From positions 1 to 11,510 of the forward strand of contig CAMAYA010000019.1 in NCBI GenBank assembly GCA_945862275.1: a stretch of DNA of 11,510 bases, given 5' to 3'. The stretch comes from Legionella genomosp. 1 (GTDB lineage Bacteria > Pseudomonadota > Gammaproteobacteria > Legionellales > Legionellaceae). This document shows positions 1-6,157 of this stretch, in pieces; the stretch's first letter is position 1, and the number at the start of each line of letters is the position of its first letter. The position numbers were made by a program, and so were the translations under genes. The notes beneath the pieces were generated by a model. That model searched no databases. It saw only the letters and a program-made list of their open reading frames with translations, and was not told the DNA's origin.

Positions 1-694
1 TGGCAGGCACGTTATCCAATATCCCAGCCACGGGAACATATTGATTCATGACCCAACATTGCCCAGATGCGTTGCTCACCACCTCAAATAATTTTTGTGG
101 GGTAAGACCTAACTGTTCTGCCAGCGTAAATGCCTCGGAGACGGCAATCATAGAGATACCCAATATCATGTTATTGCAAATTTTGGCCGCCTGCCCACTG
201 CCCGCTTGGCCAGTATGAATGATTTTTTTTCCCATGCTGCTGAGAATGGGCATTGCCGCAAGAAAAGCCTCTTCTGATCCGCCGACCATGAACGTCAGCG
301 TAGCGCCCGCGGCACCCTTCACACCGCCTGATACAGGCGCGTCCACTCCACGTATCTCACGGTGGCTTGCGTACTGATGAATGTCACGCGAACTGGCCAC
401 ATCAATGGATGAACAATCAATGAATAGCGCATGCGGACTAGCGGCGGCAAACAAGCCTTGCTCGCCGAGGCAGACTTGTTTGATCTGTTGGCCGGTTTGT
501 AACATGGTCAAGATAATATCTTGATTATGAGCCGTTGATTGCAGAGTGGGTGCCGCAATCCCACCGGCGGTGGAGAACGACTCCACCGCCGCCGCATTCA
601 GATCAAACCCCGTGACACGATGCCCCGCTTTAATTAAATTGATTGCCATAGGCAACCCCATGTGTCCCAACCCTACAAATCCTATGTTTGCCAT
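1..694 (-). CDS. mmsB: 3-hydroxyisobutyrate dehydrogenase (partial, C-terminus off left edge)
   Basis: This enzyme oxidises 3-hydroxyisobutyrate to methylmalonate semialdehyde with NAD in valine catabolism, probably in the cytosol. Reading leftward from the ATG at 694-692 gives 231 residues before the window edge; the family is usually about 295, so roughly the last fifth is missing. The N-terminus (MANIGFVGLGHMG) carries the Rossmann GxGxMG signature. The substrate-loop motif DAPVSGGVKGA lies near residues 118-128, and the catalytic lysine is K171 in GQAAKICNN. Its start is 11 bases after the mmsA stop, and an AAGGA Shine-Dalgarno overlaps that stop, so the two are almost certainly cotranscribed. 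Other beta-hydroxyacid dehydrogenases (tartronate semialdehyde reductase, GarR/GlxR) share these motifs; the adjacent mmsA is what favours 3-hydroxyisobutyrate. Confidence 0.93.
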   Translation of the reverse strand, partial: MANIGFVGLGHMGLPMAINLIKAGHRVTGFDLNAAAVESFSTAGGIAAPTLQSTAHNQDIILTMLQTGQQIKQVCLGEQGLFAAASPHALFIDCSSIDVASSRDIHQYASHREIRGVDAPVSGGVKGAAGATLTFMVGGSEEAFLAAMPILSSMGKKIIHTGQAGSGQAAKICNNMILGISMIAVSEAFTLAEQLGLTPQKLFEVVSNASGQCWVMNQYVPVAGILDNVPA

Positions 695-705
695 GATGTT
701 ATTCC

Positions 706-2205
706 TTAACCATGCGTGGGCATAATGAATGCACTTTTACCAGAAGCGGCTTCTGACCATTTGCTGGTGACTGTTTTACGCCGAGTATAAAAATGAAAAC
801 TGTCCGTCCCATGCATATTGGTGTCCCCAAAGGCTGAATTTTTCCAGCCGCCAAAGGGGTGGCTCACGATGGGGACAGGAATCGGTATGTTAATACCCAC
901 CATACCGACCTGCACACGCGCTGCATATTCTCGGGCAGTAAAACCATCGCGGGTAAAAATGGCCGTGCCATTGCCATATTGATGGCGATTTACCAATAAC
1001 AGGGCTTCTTCAAAATGGGCAACTCGCATGATCACCAATACTGGGCCAAAAATCTCTTGTTGGTAAATAGACATGGATTCAGTGACATGATCAAACAATG
1101 AAGGCCCTACAAAATAACCCTTTGGATAAGTGGGGTGTTGGAATGCACGGCCGTCTATTAATAAATCAGCGCCTTCTAAAATCCCTTGATCGATAGACTG
1201 AAGCACGCGTTGCCGATGTGCGCTGCTAATGAGCGGCCCCATATCGCAGCCAGGCACATCACCCGCATCAATTTTTATCTTGTGGATTAAGGGGGTAAGC
1301 TGTGCCAGCAGATCGTCAGCTGTTTGTTCTCCAACGGCTACAACCACGGAAATCGCCATGCATCGCTCACCGGCTGATCCAAATGCGGCCCCCACCAAGG
1401 CTTGAGCGGCTTGGCTAAAATCAGCGTCTGGCATGATGATGGCATGGTTTTTAGCGCCGCCAAAGGTATGCGCGCGTTTGCCTTCTGCAGTGGCAGTGGT
1501 GTATATGGATTTAGCAACCGCCGTGGATGCAACCGCTGTGAATGCCTTGATGTCTGGATGATGCAATAACTGATCAACCGTGGTTTTATTGCCTTGTACA
1601 CAGTTCACCACCCCCGGCGGCAGGCCCGCATCAGCGAGCAGTTCCATCAAGCGTATTGGGGCAGAGGGGTCTTGTTCAGATGGTTTGAGAATAAACGTGT
1701 TGCCACACGCGATGGCTGGAATCATCATCCAAAGGGGTACCATCACAGGAAAATTAAAAGGCGATACGCCTGCACAAACGCCCAATGGCTGGGCGAGAGT
1801 ATAACAATCGATATGGTTGGAGACATTGCTGGACATACGTCCTTGCAATTGTGTGACGAGACCACAATAAAATTCAACTGCCTCAATCCCACGCGCACTA
1901 GACCCTTTGGCATCATCCAAAGTTTTGCCATTTTCTCGCGTGACGATGCGAGCCAAGTCTTCCTGGTGCAGTTCCAATAATTCGCGAAATTTAAATAAGA
2001 TGTGCGCGCGTTTGGTGGGCGGTGTTTGAGACCACGATAAGCCCGCTTTTTTTGCTGAGGAAATGGCACGCTCACAGGTGGCCATACTCGCAAAATAAAC
2101 ATCGCCGATGGCCTCACCAATAGCCGGGTTATACAACGTATGGGATTGAGGACTGGGCTCCAGCACAGTCTTTCCATCAATATAGTGCGGCGCAAAATAA
2201 CCCAT
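706..2205 (-). CDS. mmsA: Methylmalonate-semialdehyde dehydrogenase (CoA-acylating)
   Basis: This aldehyde dehydrogenase converts methylmalonate semialdehyde plus CoA and NAD to propionyl-CoA and CO2, the step after MmsB in valine breakdown; relatives also act on malonate semialdehyde. The protein is 499 residues, normal for the family. Visible landmarks are SPFNFPVMVPLWM (about 148-160), ILKPSEQDPSAP (172-183), the family-typical GGAKNHAIIMPDAD (249-262) and the catalytic cysteine C282 in FGSAGERCMAIS. The start at 2205 has an AAGGAG Shine-Dalgarno that overlaps the dapB stop, 12 bases away. One oddity is that the nicotinamide-side FVGST motif reads AVAST here (about 224-228), with alanine for glycine. 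The identification is firm because of the GGAKNH and GERCMAIS motifs and the mmsB neighbour. Confidence 0.95.
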   Translation of the reverse strand: MGYFAPHYIDGKTVLEPSPQSHTLYNPAIGEAIGDVYFASMATCERAISSAKKAGLSWSQTPPTKRAHILFKFRELLELHQEDLARIVTRENGKTLDDAKGSSARGIEAVEFYCGLVTQLQGRMSSNVSNHIDCYTLAQPLGVCAGVSPFNFPVMVPLWMMIPAIACGNTFILKPSEQDPSAPIRLMELLADAGLPPGVVNCVQGNKTTVDQLLHHPDIKAFTAVASTAVAKSIYTTATAEGKRAHTFGGAKNHAIIMPDADFSQAAQALVGAAFGSAGERCMAISVVVAVGEQTADDLLAQLTPLIHKIKIDAGDVPGCDMGPLISSAHRQRVLQSIDQGILEGADLLIDGRAFQHPTYPKGYFVGPSLFDHVTESMSIYQQEIFGPVLVIMRVAHFEEALLLVNRHQYGNGTAIFTRDGFTAREYAARVQVGMVGINIPIPVPIVSHPFGGWKNSAFGDTNMHGTDSFHFYTRRKTVTSKWSEAASGKSAFIMPTHG

Positions 2206-2217
2206 TTCAAACTCCTT

Positions 2218-2958
2218 TTACGTGTGGTCTAGCAGATGCTCCAAACCATAATACAGGGTATTGAGCTGTTGTACATGAAGGCAGGCGAGAATTACTCCGG
2301 GCATGAAAGAGGAACGATCAATGGTGTCATGAGTAATGCTGAGGGTCTCGCCAATATTGCCAAAAATCACTTGCTGACGTGCAAGAATACCAGGCAAACG
2401 CAGGGAATGAATATGCACGCCATGGTGCGCGGCACCCCGGGCGCCTGGCAACAATTCCTTGAGGGGCAATATGGTTTTCGCGCCTAAACGGGCTGATGCA
2501 ATCAGTTCTGCTGTTTTGATAGCAGTGCCCGAGGGGGCATCTAATTTTTGCGGGTGATGCGCTTCGATGATTTCCACATCAGGTAATAAACGGGCTGCAT
2601 CCATGGCAAAACGCATCATCAGCACGGCGCTAATGGAGAAATTAGGCACAATGATGCCACCTAAGTGTTTGTCTTCACACCGTTGCCTTAAAACTCGGAT
2701 TTCCTCTTCGAGTAAACCACTGGTGCCAATAACCGGGTGCGCGCCTTGTTCAATAATGGTTAGTGCATTCGCATACACACTATCAGCCGACGTCAGATCA
2801 ATGACAATATCGGCTTTCGTTTCAGCAATGGCTTTTTCTAACGAATCACCTCGGCTCAACTCACCCACCAATTGAAATTCAGGATGCGATTGAATGGTTT
2901 TGCAAGCCAAAATGCCCATTTTCCCCTGAGCACCATTGACAATCACACGACGTTGCAT
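2218..2958 (-). CDS. dapB: 4-hydroxy-tetrahydrodipicolinate reductase
   Basis: DapB reduces the product of DapA to tetrahydrodipicolinate with NAD(P)H, on the cytosolic route to diaminopimelate (peptidoglycan) and lysine. The protein is 246 residues, somewhat shorter than the E. coli form (about 273) but complete. The N-terminus VNGAQGKMG (7-15) is the GxxGxMG dinucleotide-binding motif. GTSG (78-81) and PNFSIS (105-110) are the usual conserved loops. EAHHPQKLDAPSGTA (132-146) contains the proton-donor His pair (134/135), Lys138 and the substrate-binding DAPSGT loop. The start at 2958 has an AGGAG Shine-Dalgarno. It lies 15 bases downstream of the small Pmp3-like gene and 12 bases upstream of mmsA, so it sits mid-operon. 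An anabolic lysine gene beside valine-degradation genes is an unusual partnership. Confidence 0.95.
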   Translation of the reverse strand: MQRRVIVNGAQGKMGILACKTIQSHPEFQLVGELSRGDSLEKAIAETKADIVIDLTSADSVYANALTIIEQGAHPVIGTSGLLEEEIRVLRQRCEDKHLGGIIVPNFSISAVLMMRFAMDAARLLPDVEIIEAHHPQKLDAPSGTAIKTAELIASARLGAKTILPLKELLPGARGAAHHGVHIHSLRLPGILARQQVIFGNIGETLSITHDTIDRSSFMPGVILACLHVQQLNTLYYGLEHLLDHT

Positions 2959-2973
2959 TTTGGCTCCTGCGGT

Positions 2974-3198
2974 TTATTTGCGCTTGATCTCAGAGGTGGT
3001 TTTTTCCTCATTTTTGTTATGTATTTTAAATGCAGGCAAGGTGGGCACGATTCGGAGTGCCCAAATGCTGGCCGGAATCCACCCAATCAAGGTGGCTTGA
3101 AGAATGATCGCAAAAACCGCACCCAGCGGGTTGTCGTCCATGAGTAAGATAACCCAAGGAAACGCAATGGCGACCATTAATAGTAATTTCCGTTTCAT
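2974..3198 (-). CDS. Small Pmp3/UPF0057 (YqaE-like) membrane protein
   Basis: This is a 74-residue protein with two membrane segments (about 5-21 and 27-51) and a charged, lysine/glutamate-rich tail (59-74). The stretch from FPWVILLMDDN through LIGWIPASIWALRIV follows the UPF0057/Pmp3 pattern of a first helix with proline, a short polar loop, then LxGWIPxxIxALxxV. In yeast and plants such proteolipids influence membrane potential and salt tolerance; bacterial roles such as that of YqaE are poorly defined. The frame stays open to an ATG at 3294, but the strong promoter at 3233-3262 lies inside that extension, so I use the ATG at 3198. That start lacks a clear Shine-Dalgarno; the ATG at 3216 is the alternative. 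It is the first gene of the probable operon with dapB, mmsA and mmsB. Confidence 0.75.
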   Translation of the reverse strand: MKRKLLLMVAIAFPWVILLMDDNPLGAVFAIILQATLIGWIPASIWALRIVPTLPAFKIHNKNEEKTTSEIKRK

Positions 3199-3229
3199 AT
3201 TGCAATCTATATTCATAAGAAATGATTTA

Positions 3230-3245
3230 TAGAGTATATACTCTA
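3230..3245. promoter_or_regulatory. 16-bp perfect palindrome, candidate operator
   Basis: TAGAGTATATACTCTA reads identically on both strands. It covers the -10 of the leftward promoter and lies about 10 bases upstream of the -35 of the rightward one. A perfect dyad of this size in a divergent promoter region is typical of a dimeric repressor site. The alternating TATA core could also simply be a -10-rich sequence. No regulator gene is visible in the window, so the binding protein is unknown. Confidence 0.45.
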
Positions 3246-3262
3246 CTAGAATCACTTGTAAA
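3233..3262 (-). promoter_or_regulatory. Promoter for the Pmp3-dapB-mmsA-mmsB operon
   Basis: On the minus strand a -35 box TTTACA (3262-3257, 5 of 6 consensus) is followed after 18 bases by a -10 box TATACT (3238-3233, 5 of 6). Transcription would start near 3226, leaving a leader of about 28 bases to the ATG at 3198. The -10 lies inside a perfect 16-bp palindrome, so occupancy of that site would be expected to affect the promoter. A second possible -10, TATAAA (3231-3226), lies just downstream. Confidence 0.5.
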
Positions 3263-3284
3263 ATGGCAAGAAACGCTGTACATT
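3256..3284 (+). promoter_or_regulatory. Promoter for the ProQ-like gene
   Basis: TTGTAA (3256-3261) and TACATT (3279-3284) are separated by 17 bases, each matching 4 of 6 consensus positions. The predicted transcription start near 3291 falls upstream of the GAGGGG Shine-Dalgarno and TTG start at 3314, but downstream of the ATG at 3263. It shares its -35 region with the leftward promoter, so the two polymerases would compete. Confidence 0.4.
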
Positions 3285-3313
3285 GTGTGTTCATTTTGAA
3301 GAGGGGTTATTTT

Positions 3314-3970
3314 TTGAGAAAACAGGAGCTGCATCCACGCACAGCCGTGATCAATAAAAAACAAAAAAATCAGTCTAAGAAAGTTCGCCTAGAGGCGCTT
3401 TCATGGCTTGCCTTCACTTTTCCTCACGCATTTGACAACACCGTTCGTATTCAGCCGTTGAGTGTAGGAATCATGGTTGATATATTGGCGCATGCAGACA
3501 AGGCAGCTGAAGCGGGCATTTCTAACAGCAAGCTACGGGAAGCTGTGGTGTTGTTTACGCGACGAATTGATTATTTAACCTGCTTGAAAGCACGCGAAAT
3601 GCGCGTTGATTTGAATGGCAATCCTGTCGCGCAAGTGACAGAGACCGAAGCGTCCCTGGCAGCCGCGAAAATCAAAAAACGCGTTGAAAAAAGTGCTAAA
3701 AACGCTCGCAAAAACGCCATGAGCCACCCTCCCGTTAGCCAGCGGCCGACGAGCCAGCCGACGTCTCCTCCAGCGGCAACCGATTACTCATCCTATTATC
3801 CTGAACGAGCACCGCAGTTTAGTATGCAAAACAGCGCGGTCCCCACTGCTCGCGCAACCCCTGTAACGGTTACGCACAAGCAGTCGCGTCAATACGATCC
3901 GGATGCCGTGGCACGTTTAAAAGAAAAGCTAGGGTTGTCACGCGCCCCCGCGGACGTGACTGGGCAGTAG
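3314..3970 (+). CDS. ProQ/FinO-domain RNA-binding protein
   Basis: This is a probable RNA chaperone of the ProQ/FinO family, which binds structured sRNAs and mRNA 3' ends; Legionella RocC, a competence repressor, belongs to the same family. From the TTG start the protein has 218 residues. A basic N-terminus (2-25) precedes the FinO-like domain (about 27-125) with the hallmarks FPHAF, PLSVGI, the SNSKLREAVVLFTRRIDYL helix and MRVDLNGNPV. Next come a lysine-rich helix (116-134), a Pro/Ser/Thr-rich low-complexity linker (138-185) and a terminal DPDAVARLKEKLGL segment. I prefer the TTG because GAGGGG (3301-3306) lies 7 bases upstream and the predicted promoter overlaps the earlier in-frame ATG at 3263. 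The gene is divergent from the Pmp3 gene and convergent with pgk. Family membership is clear; which member (ProQ, RocC or another) is not. Confidence 0.85.
   Translation: MRKQELHPRTAVINKKQKNQSKKVRLEALSWLAFTFPHAFDNTVRIQPLSVGIMVDILAHADKAAEAGISNSKLREAVVLFTRRIDYLTCLKAREMRVDLNGNPVAQVTETEASLAAAKIKKRVEKSAKNARKNAMSHPPVSQRPTSQPTSPPAATDYSSYYPERAPQFSMQNSAVPTARATPVTVTHKQSRQYDPDAVARLKEKLGLSRAPADVTGQ
3937..3960 (-). terminator. GC-rich hairpin, possible terminator of the tkt-gap-pgk transcript
   Basis: GTCACGCGC (3937-3945) pairs with GCG plus CGTGAC (3950-3960) around a CCCC loop, with a two-base bulge at 3953-3954, giving a 9-bp stem. It begins 16 bases beyond the pgk stop and lies inside the 3' end of the ProQ-like gene. 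In the pgk direction a T-rich tract (AGCTTTTCTTTT) starts only about 6 bases after the stem, so it is a poor match to an ideal intrinsic terminator. In the ProQ direction no T-run follows. Confidence 0.3.
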
Positions 3971-3976
3971 ACCATC

Positions 3977-5155
3977 CTAATTGGCCGCCCTTGCTTCTAA
4001 AACAGCAACGGCGGGCAGCGTTCTTCCCTCTAGATACTCAAGAAATGCGCCACCACCCGTAGAAATATAGGATATTTGACCCGTAAGATCATATTGGTCA
4101 ATGGCCGCCAAGGTGTCGCCGCCGCCGGCAATGCTGAATGCATCGCTATTGGCGATTGCGATCGCAAGCGCCCGCGTACCATAAGAAAACTGGGGAAATT
4201 CAAATACCCCGACAGGACCATTCCAAATGATGGTTTTTGCATGCGCCAAAATATCCAGATAACGCGCAACCGTTTCAGGCCCAATGTCCATGATCATGTC
4301 GTCTTTGGCCACATTTGTGAGTGATTTATTATACGCCGGACACGTATCACTGAATGATTTCCCGACGACCACATCAGACGGAAGAGGAATCTGGCAACCG
4401 GCAATAGCCGCCAATGCGAGGATAGATCGCGCTTCATCCAACAGATTTTTTTCATGCAAAGAAACGCCAATTTCATTGCCCTGCGCTTTCAGAAAAGTAT
4501 TGGCAATCCCGCCGCCTGGTATGAGCACATCCACCATGCCAACCAATTGTTTCAGCATGGATAATTTAGAAGAAACTTTTGCTCCACCAACAACCGCAAC
4601 AATGGGTTTTGCGGGGGCTTTTAAAACGTGTAAAAGAGCCGTCAGCTCACGAACAAGCAAGGGACCTGCCGCTGCAATGGGGGCATAGTTCGCCACACCA
4701 CAGGTGGACGCATGCGCACGATGCGCAGTACCGAAAGCATCCATGACAAAAATATCACAAAGAGAAGCCAACTGCTTTGCCAGCGTGCTGTCGTTCGCTT
4801 TTTCACCTACGTTAAAGCGAACATTTTCACAAAGCACCAATTCGCCCGGCGCGATATTGACACCATTCAAATAATTGCTGGTAAAATGCACGGGATATGC
4901 CAGGTGGGCTTTCAGGTAGTCAGCCAGCGGGGATAAAGAATACCGCTTCTCAAACACCCCTTCATCAGGACGCCCGAGATGAGACAAGACAATAACGGCT
5001 GCTCCCGCTTGCAAGGCCATGCGCAACGTGGGCAAGGCGGCCTGTAGGCGTTGATCGCTTGTAATAATGCCATCAAAAATAGGCACGTTTAAATCTTCGC
5101 GAATCAGTACGCGCTTTCCCCGTAGATCAAGATCGCTCATTTTGACAAGATTCAT
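3977..5155 (-). CDS. pgk: Phosphoglycerate kinase
   Basis: PGK interconverts 1,3-bisphosphoglycerate plus ADP with 3-phosphoglycerate plus ATP in cytosolic glycolysis and gluconeogenesis. The protein has 392 residues (E. coli 387). The N-domain shows REDLNVP (19-25), the substrate-binding SHLGRP (58-63) and FGTAHRAHAST (141-151). The hinge and C-domain show VVGGAKVSSK (188-197), IPGGGIANTF (212-221), WNGPVGVFE (311-319) and the nucleotide-binding GGGDTLAA (344-351). GGGAFLEYLEG (367-377) closes the fold. The AAGGA Shine-Dalgarno of pgk overlaps the gap stop codon, and only 9 bases separate the two genes, so translation is probably coupled. It is the last gene of the tkt-gap-pgk unit: the next gene, in the opposite direction, ends six bases away, so no pyk or fba follows. 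Confidence 0.97.
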   Translation of the reverse strand: MNLVKMSDLDLRGKRVLIREDLNVPIFDGIITSDQRLQAALPTLRMALQAGAAVIVLSHLGRPDEGVFEKRYSLSPLADYLKAHLAYPVHFTSNYLNGVNIAPGELVLCENVRFNVGEKANDSTLAKQLASLCDIFVMDAFGTAHRAHASTCGVANYAPIAAAGPLLVRELTALLHVLKAPAKPIVAVVGGAKVSSKLSMLKQLVGMVDVLIPGGGIANTFLKAQGNEIGVSLHEKNLLDEARSILALAAIAGCQIPLPSDVVVGKSFSDTCPAYNKSLTNVAKDDMIMDIGPETVARYLDILAHAKTIIWNGPVGVFEFPQFSYGTRALAIAIANSDAFSIAGGGDTLAAIDQYDLTGQISYISTGGGAFLEYLEGRTLPAVAVLEARAAN

Positions 5156-5164
5156 GGTTGTTCC

Positions 5165-6157
5165 TTAAAGGTTCATCATGTGATTCGCTGTATCGAGCAT
5201 CCGATTAGAGAAACCCCACTCATTATCATACCAGGCAACCACTTTCACTAAATTGCCCAAGACTTTTGTTTGTGTCGTATCAAACACCGCGGATGCGGGG
5301 TAATGGTTAAAGTCGCACGAGACCAGCGGTTCATCATTGATATGCAAGACATCACTCTGTGCACGGCGCATAATATCATTGACCTCGGCCACTGTTGTGG
5401 GTCGCATGGCAATGAAGGTTAAATCAATCGCTGACACATTCAATGTGGGCACACGCATAGCGAAACCATCCAGTCTACCAGCCAATTCAGGCAAGACCAA
5501 GCCCACAGCAACTGCAGCCCCTGTTTTGGTCGGAATGATGGATTGGGTGGCAGATCGTGCGCGGTGTAGATCGGAATGATTGCCATCCAGTAACATTTGA
5601 TCTTTGGTGTAAGAATGAACGGTATTCAATAACCCATGTTCGATGCCAATGGCGTCATGCAAAGGCTTCACAACGGGCGCCAGGCAGTTCGTTGTGCAGG
5701 ATGCATTGGATACAATAATATCGGACGCTTTGAGTATTTGGTGGTTCACACCATACACAATGGTGGCATCCGCATCTTTTCCGGGGGCGGATATCAGCAC
5801 TTTTTTAGCACCCGCATGAATATGCGCCATGGCATCGAGCCGCTGTGTGAATCGGCCGGTGCATTCAAAGACCAAGTCAATACCCAACTCACCCCAAGGC
5901 AGCGCTTCGGGATTCCTATCTGACGTGACGATGATAGAATGGCCATCCACAATCAGGTTCTGGCCATCTACATCAACCTGGCTGTGAAAACGCCCATGTG
6001 TGGAGTCATAACGGGTTAAATGAGCCGTGGTACGAATACCAGACAGATCATTGATCGCCACCACATCGAAATCTTGTTGACGCTGGTTTTCAAAAATGGA
6101 ACGCAAAATGCAACGACCAATGCGACCATACCCATTAATTGCAACACGAACTGTCAT
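5165..6157 (-). CDS. gap: Glyceraldehyde-3-phosphate dehydrogenase, type I
   Basis: GAPDH oxidises glyceraldehyde 3-phosphate to 1,3-bisphosphoglycerate with NAD, supplying the substrate of the next gene product, PGK. The protein has 330 residues, normal length. INGYGRIGR (7-15) is the Rossmann motif, and Asp37 in AIND is at the position that favours NAD over NADP. ASCTTNCLAP (152-161) carries the catalytic Cys154, and His181 in VHSYT is its partner. PTKTGAA, LPELAGRLDG and RVPTLNVS are typical of GAPDH. Erythrose-4-phosphate dehydrogenase (epd), which sits before pgk in E. coli, was considered, but SAPGK, HSYTKDQ and PTKTGAAVAVGLVLPEL fit GAPDH. The start codon overlaps the tkt stop in an ATGA, which implies translational coupling. 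Confidence 0.93.
   Translation of the reverse strand: MTVRVAINGYGRIGRCILRSIFENQRQQDFDVVAINDLSGIRTTAHLTRYDSTHGRFHSQVDVDGQNLIVDGHSIIVTSDRNPEALPWGELGIDLVFECTGRFTQRLDAMAHIHAGAKKVLISAPGKDADATIVYGVNHQILKASDIIVSNASCTTNCLAPVVKPLHDAIGIEHGLLNTVHSYTKDQMLLDGNHSDLHRARSATQSIIPTKTGAAVAVGLVLPELAGRLDGFAMRVPTLNVSAIDLTFIAMRPTTVAEVNDIMRRAQSDVLHINDEPLVSCDFNHYPASAVFDTTQTKVLGNLVKVVAWYDNEWGFSNRMLDTANHMMNL

Noticed and set aside
223..230. Eight-T run (poly-A in the coding strand) in mmsB as a phase-variation tract
   Set aside because: It encodes GKKI at a conserved site of a housekeeping enzyme and is short; no reason to think it is switched.
1594..1980. Plus-strand open frames opposite mmsA and similar frames opposite dapB, pgk and tkt
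   Set aside because: They are antisense to well-conserved enzymes, have no ribosome sites or recognisable domains, and are shadows of the real genes.
3199..3294. N-terminal extension of the Pmp3-like protein to an ATG at 3294
   Set aside because: The extension covers the divergent promoters and palindrome, and UPF0057 proteins begin close to the first hydrophobic helix, as the 3198 start gives.
3737..3763. Near-tandem repeat (AGCCAGCGGCCGACG then AGCCAGCCGACG) in the ProQ-like gene
   Set aside because: It encodes SQRPT-SQPT within a low-complexity linker and is ordinary for such regions; too short to call a repeat element.
5165..6157. Assignment of the dehydrogenase as erythrose-4-phosphate dehydrogenase (epd)
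   Set aside because: Gene order before pgk recalls E. coli epd, but the motifs SAPGK, HSYTKDQ, PTKTGAA and LPELAGRLDG are those of GAPDH.
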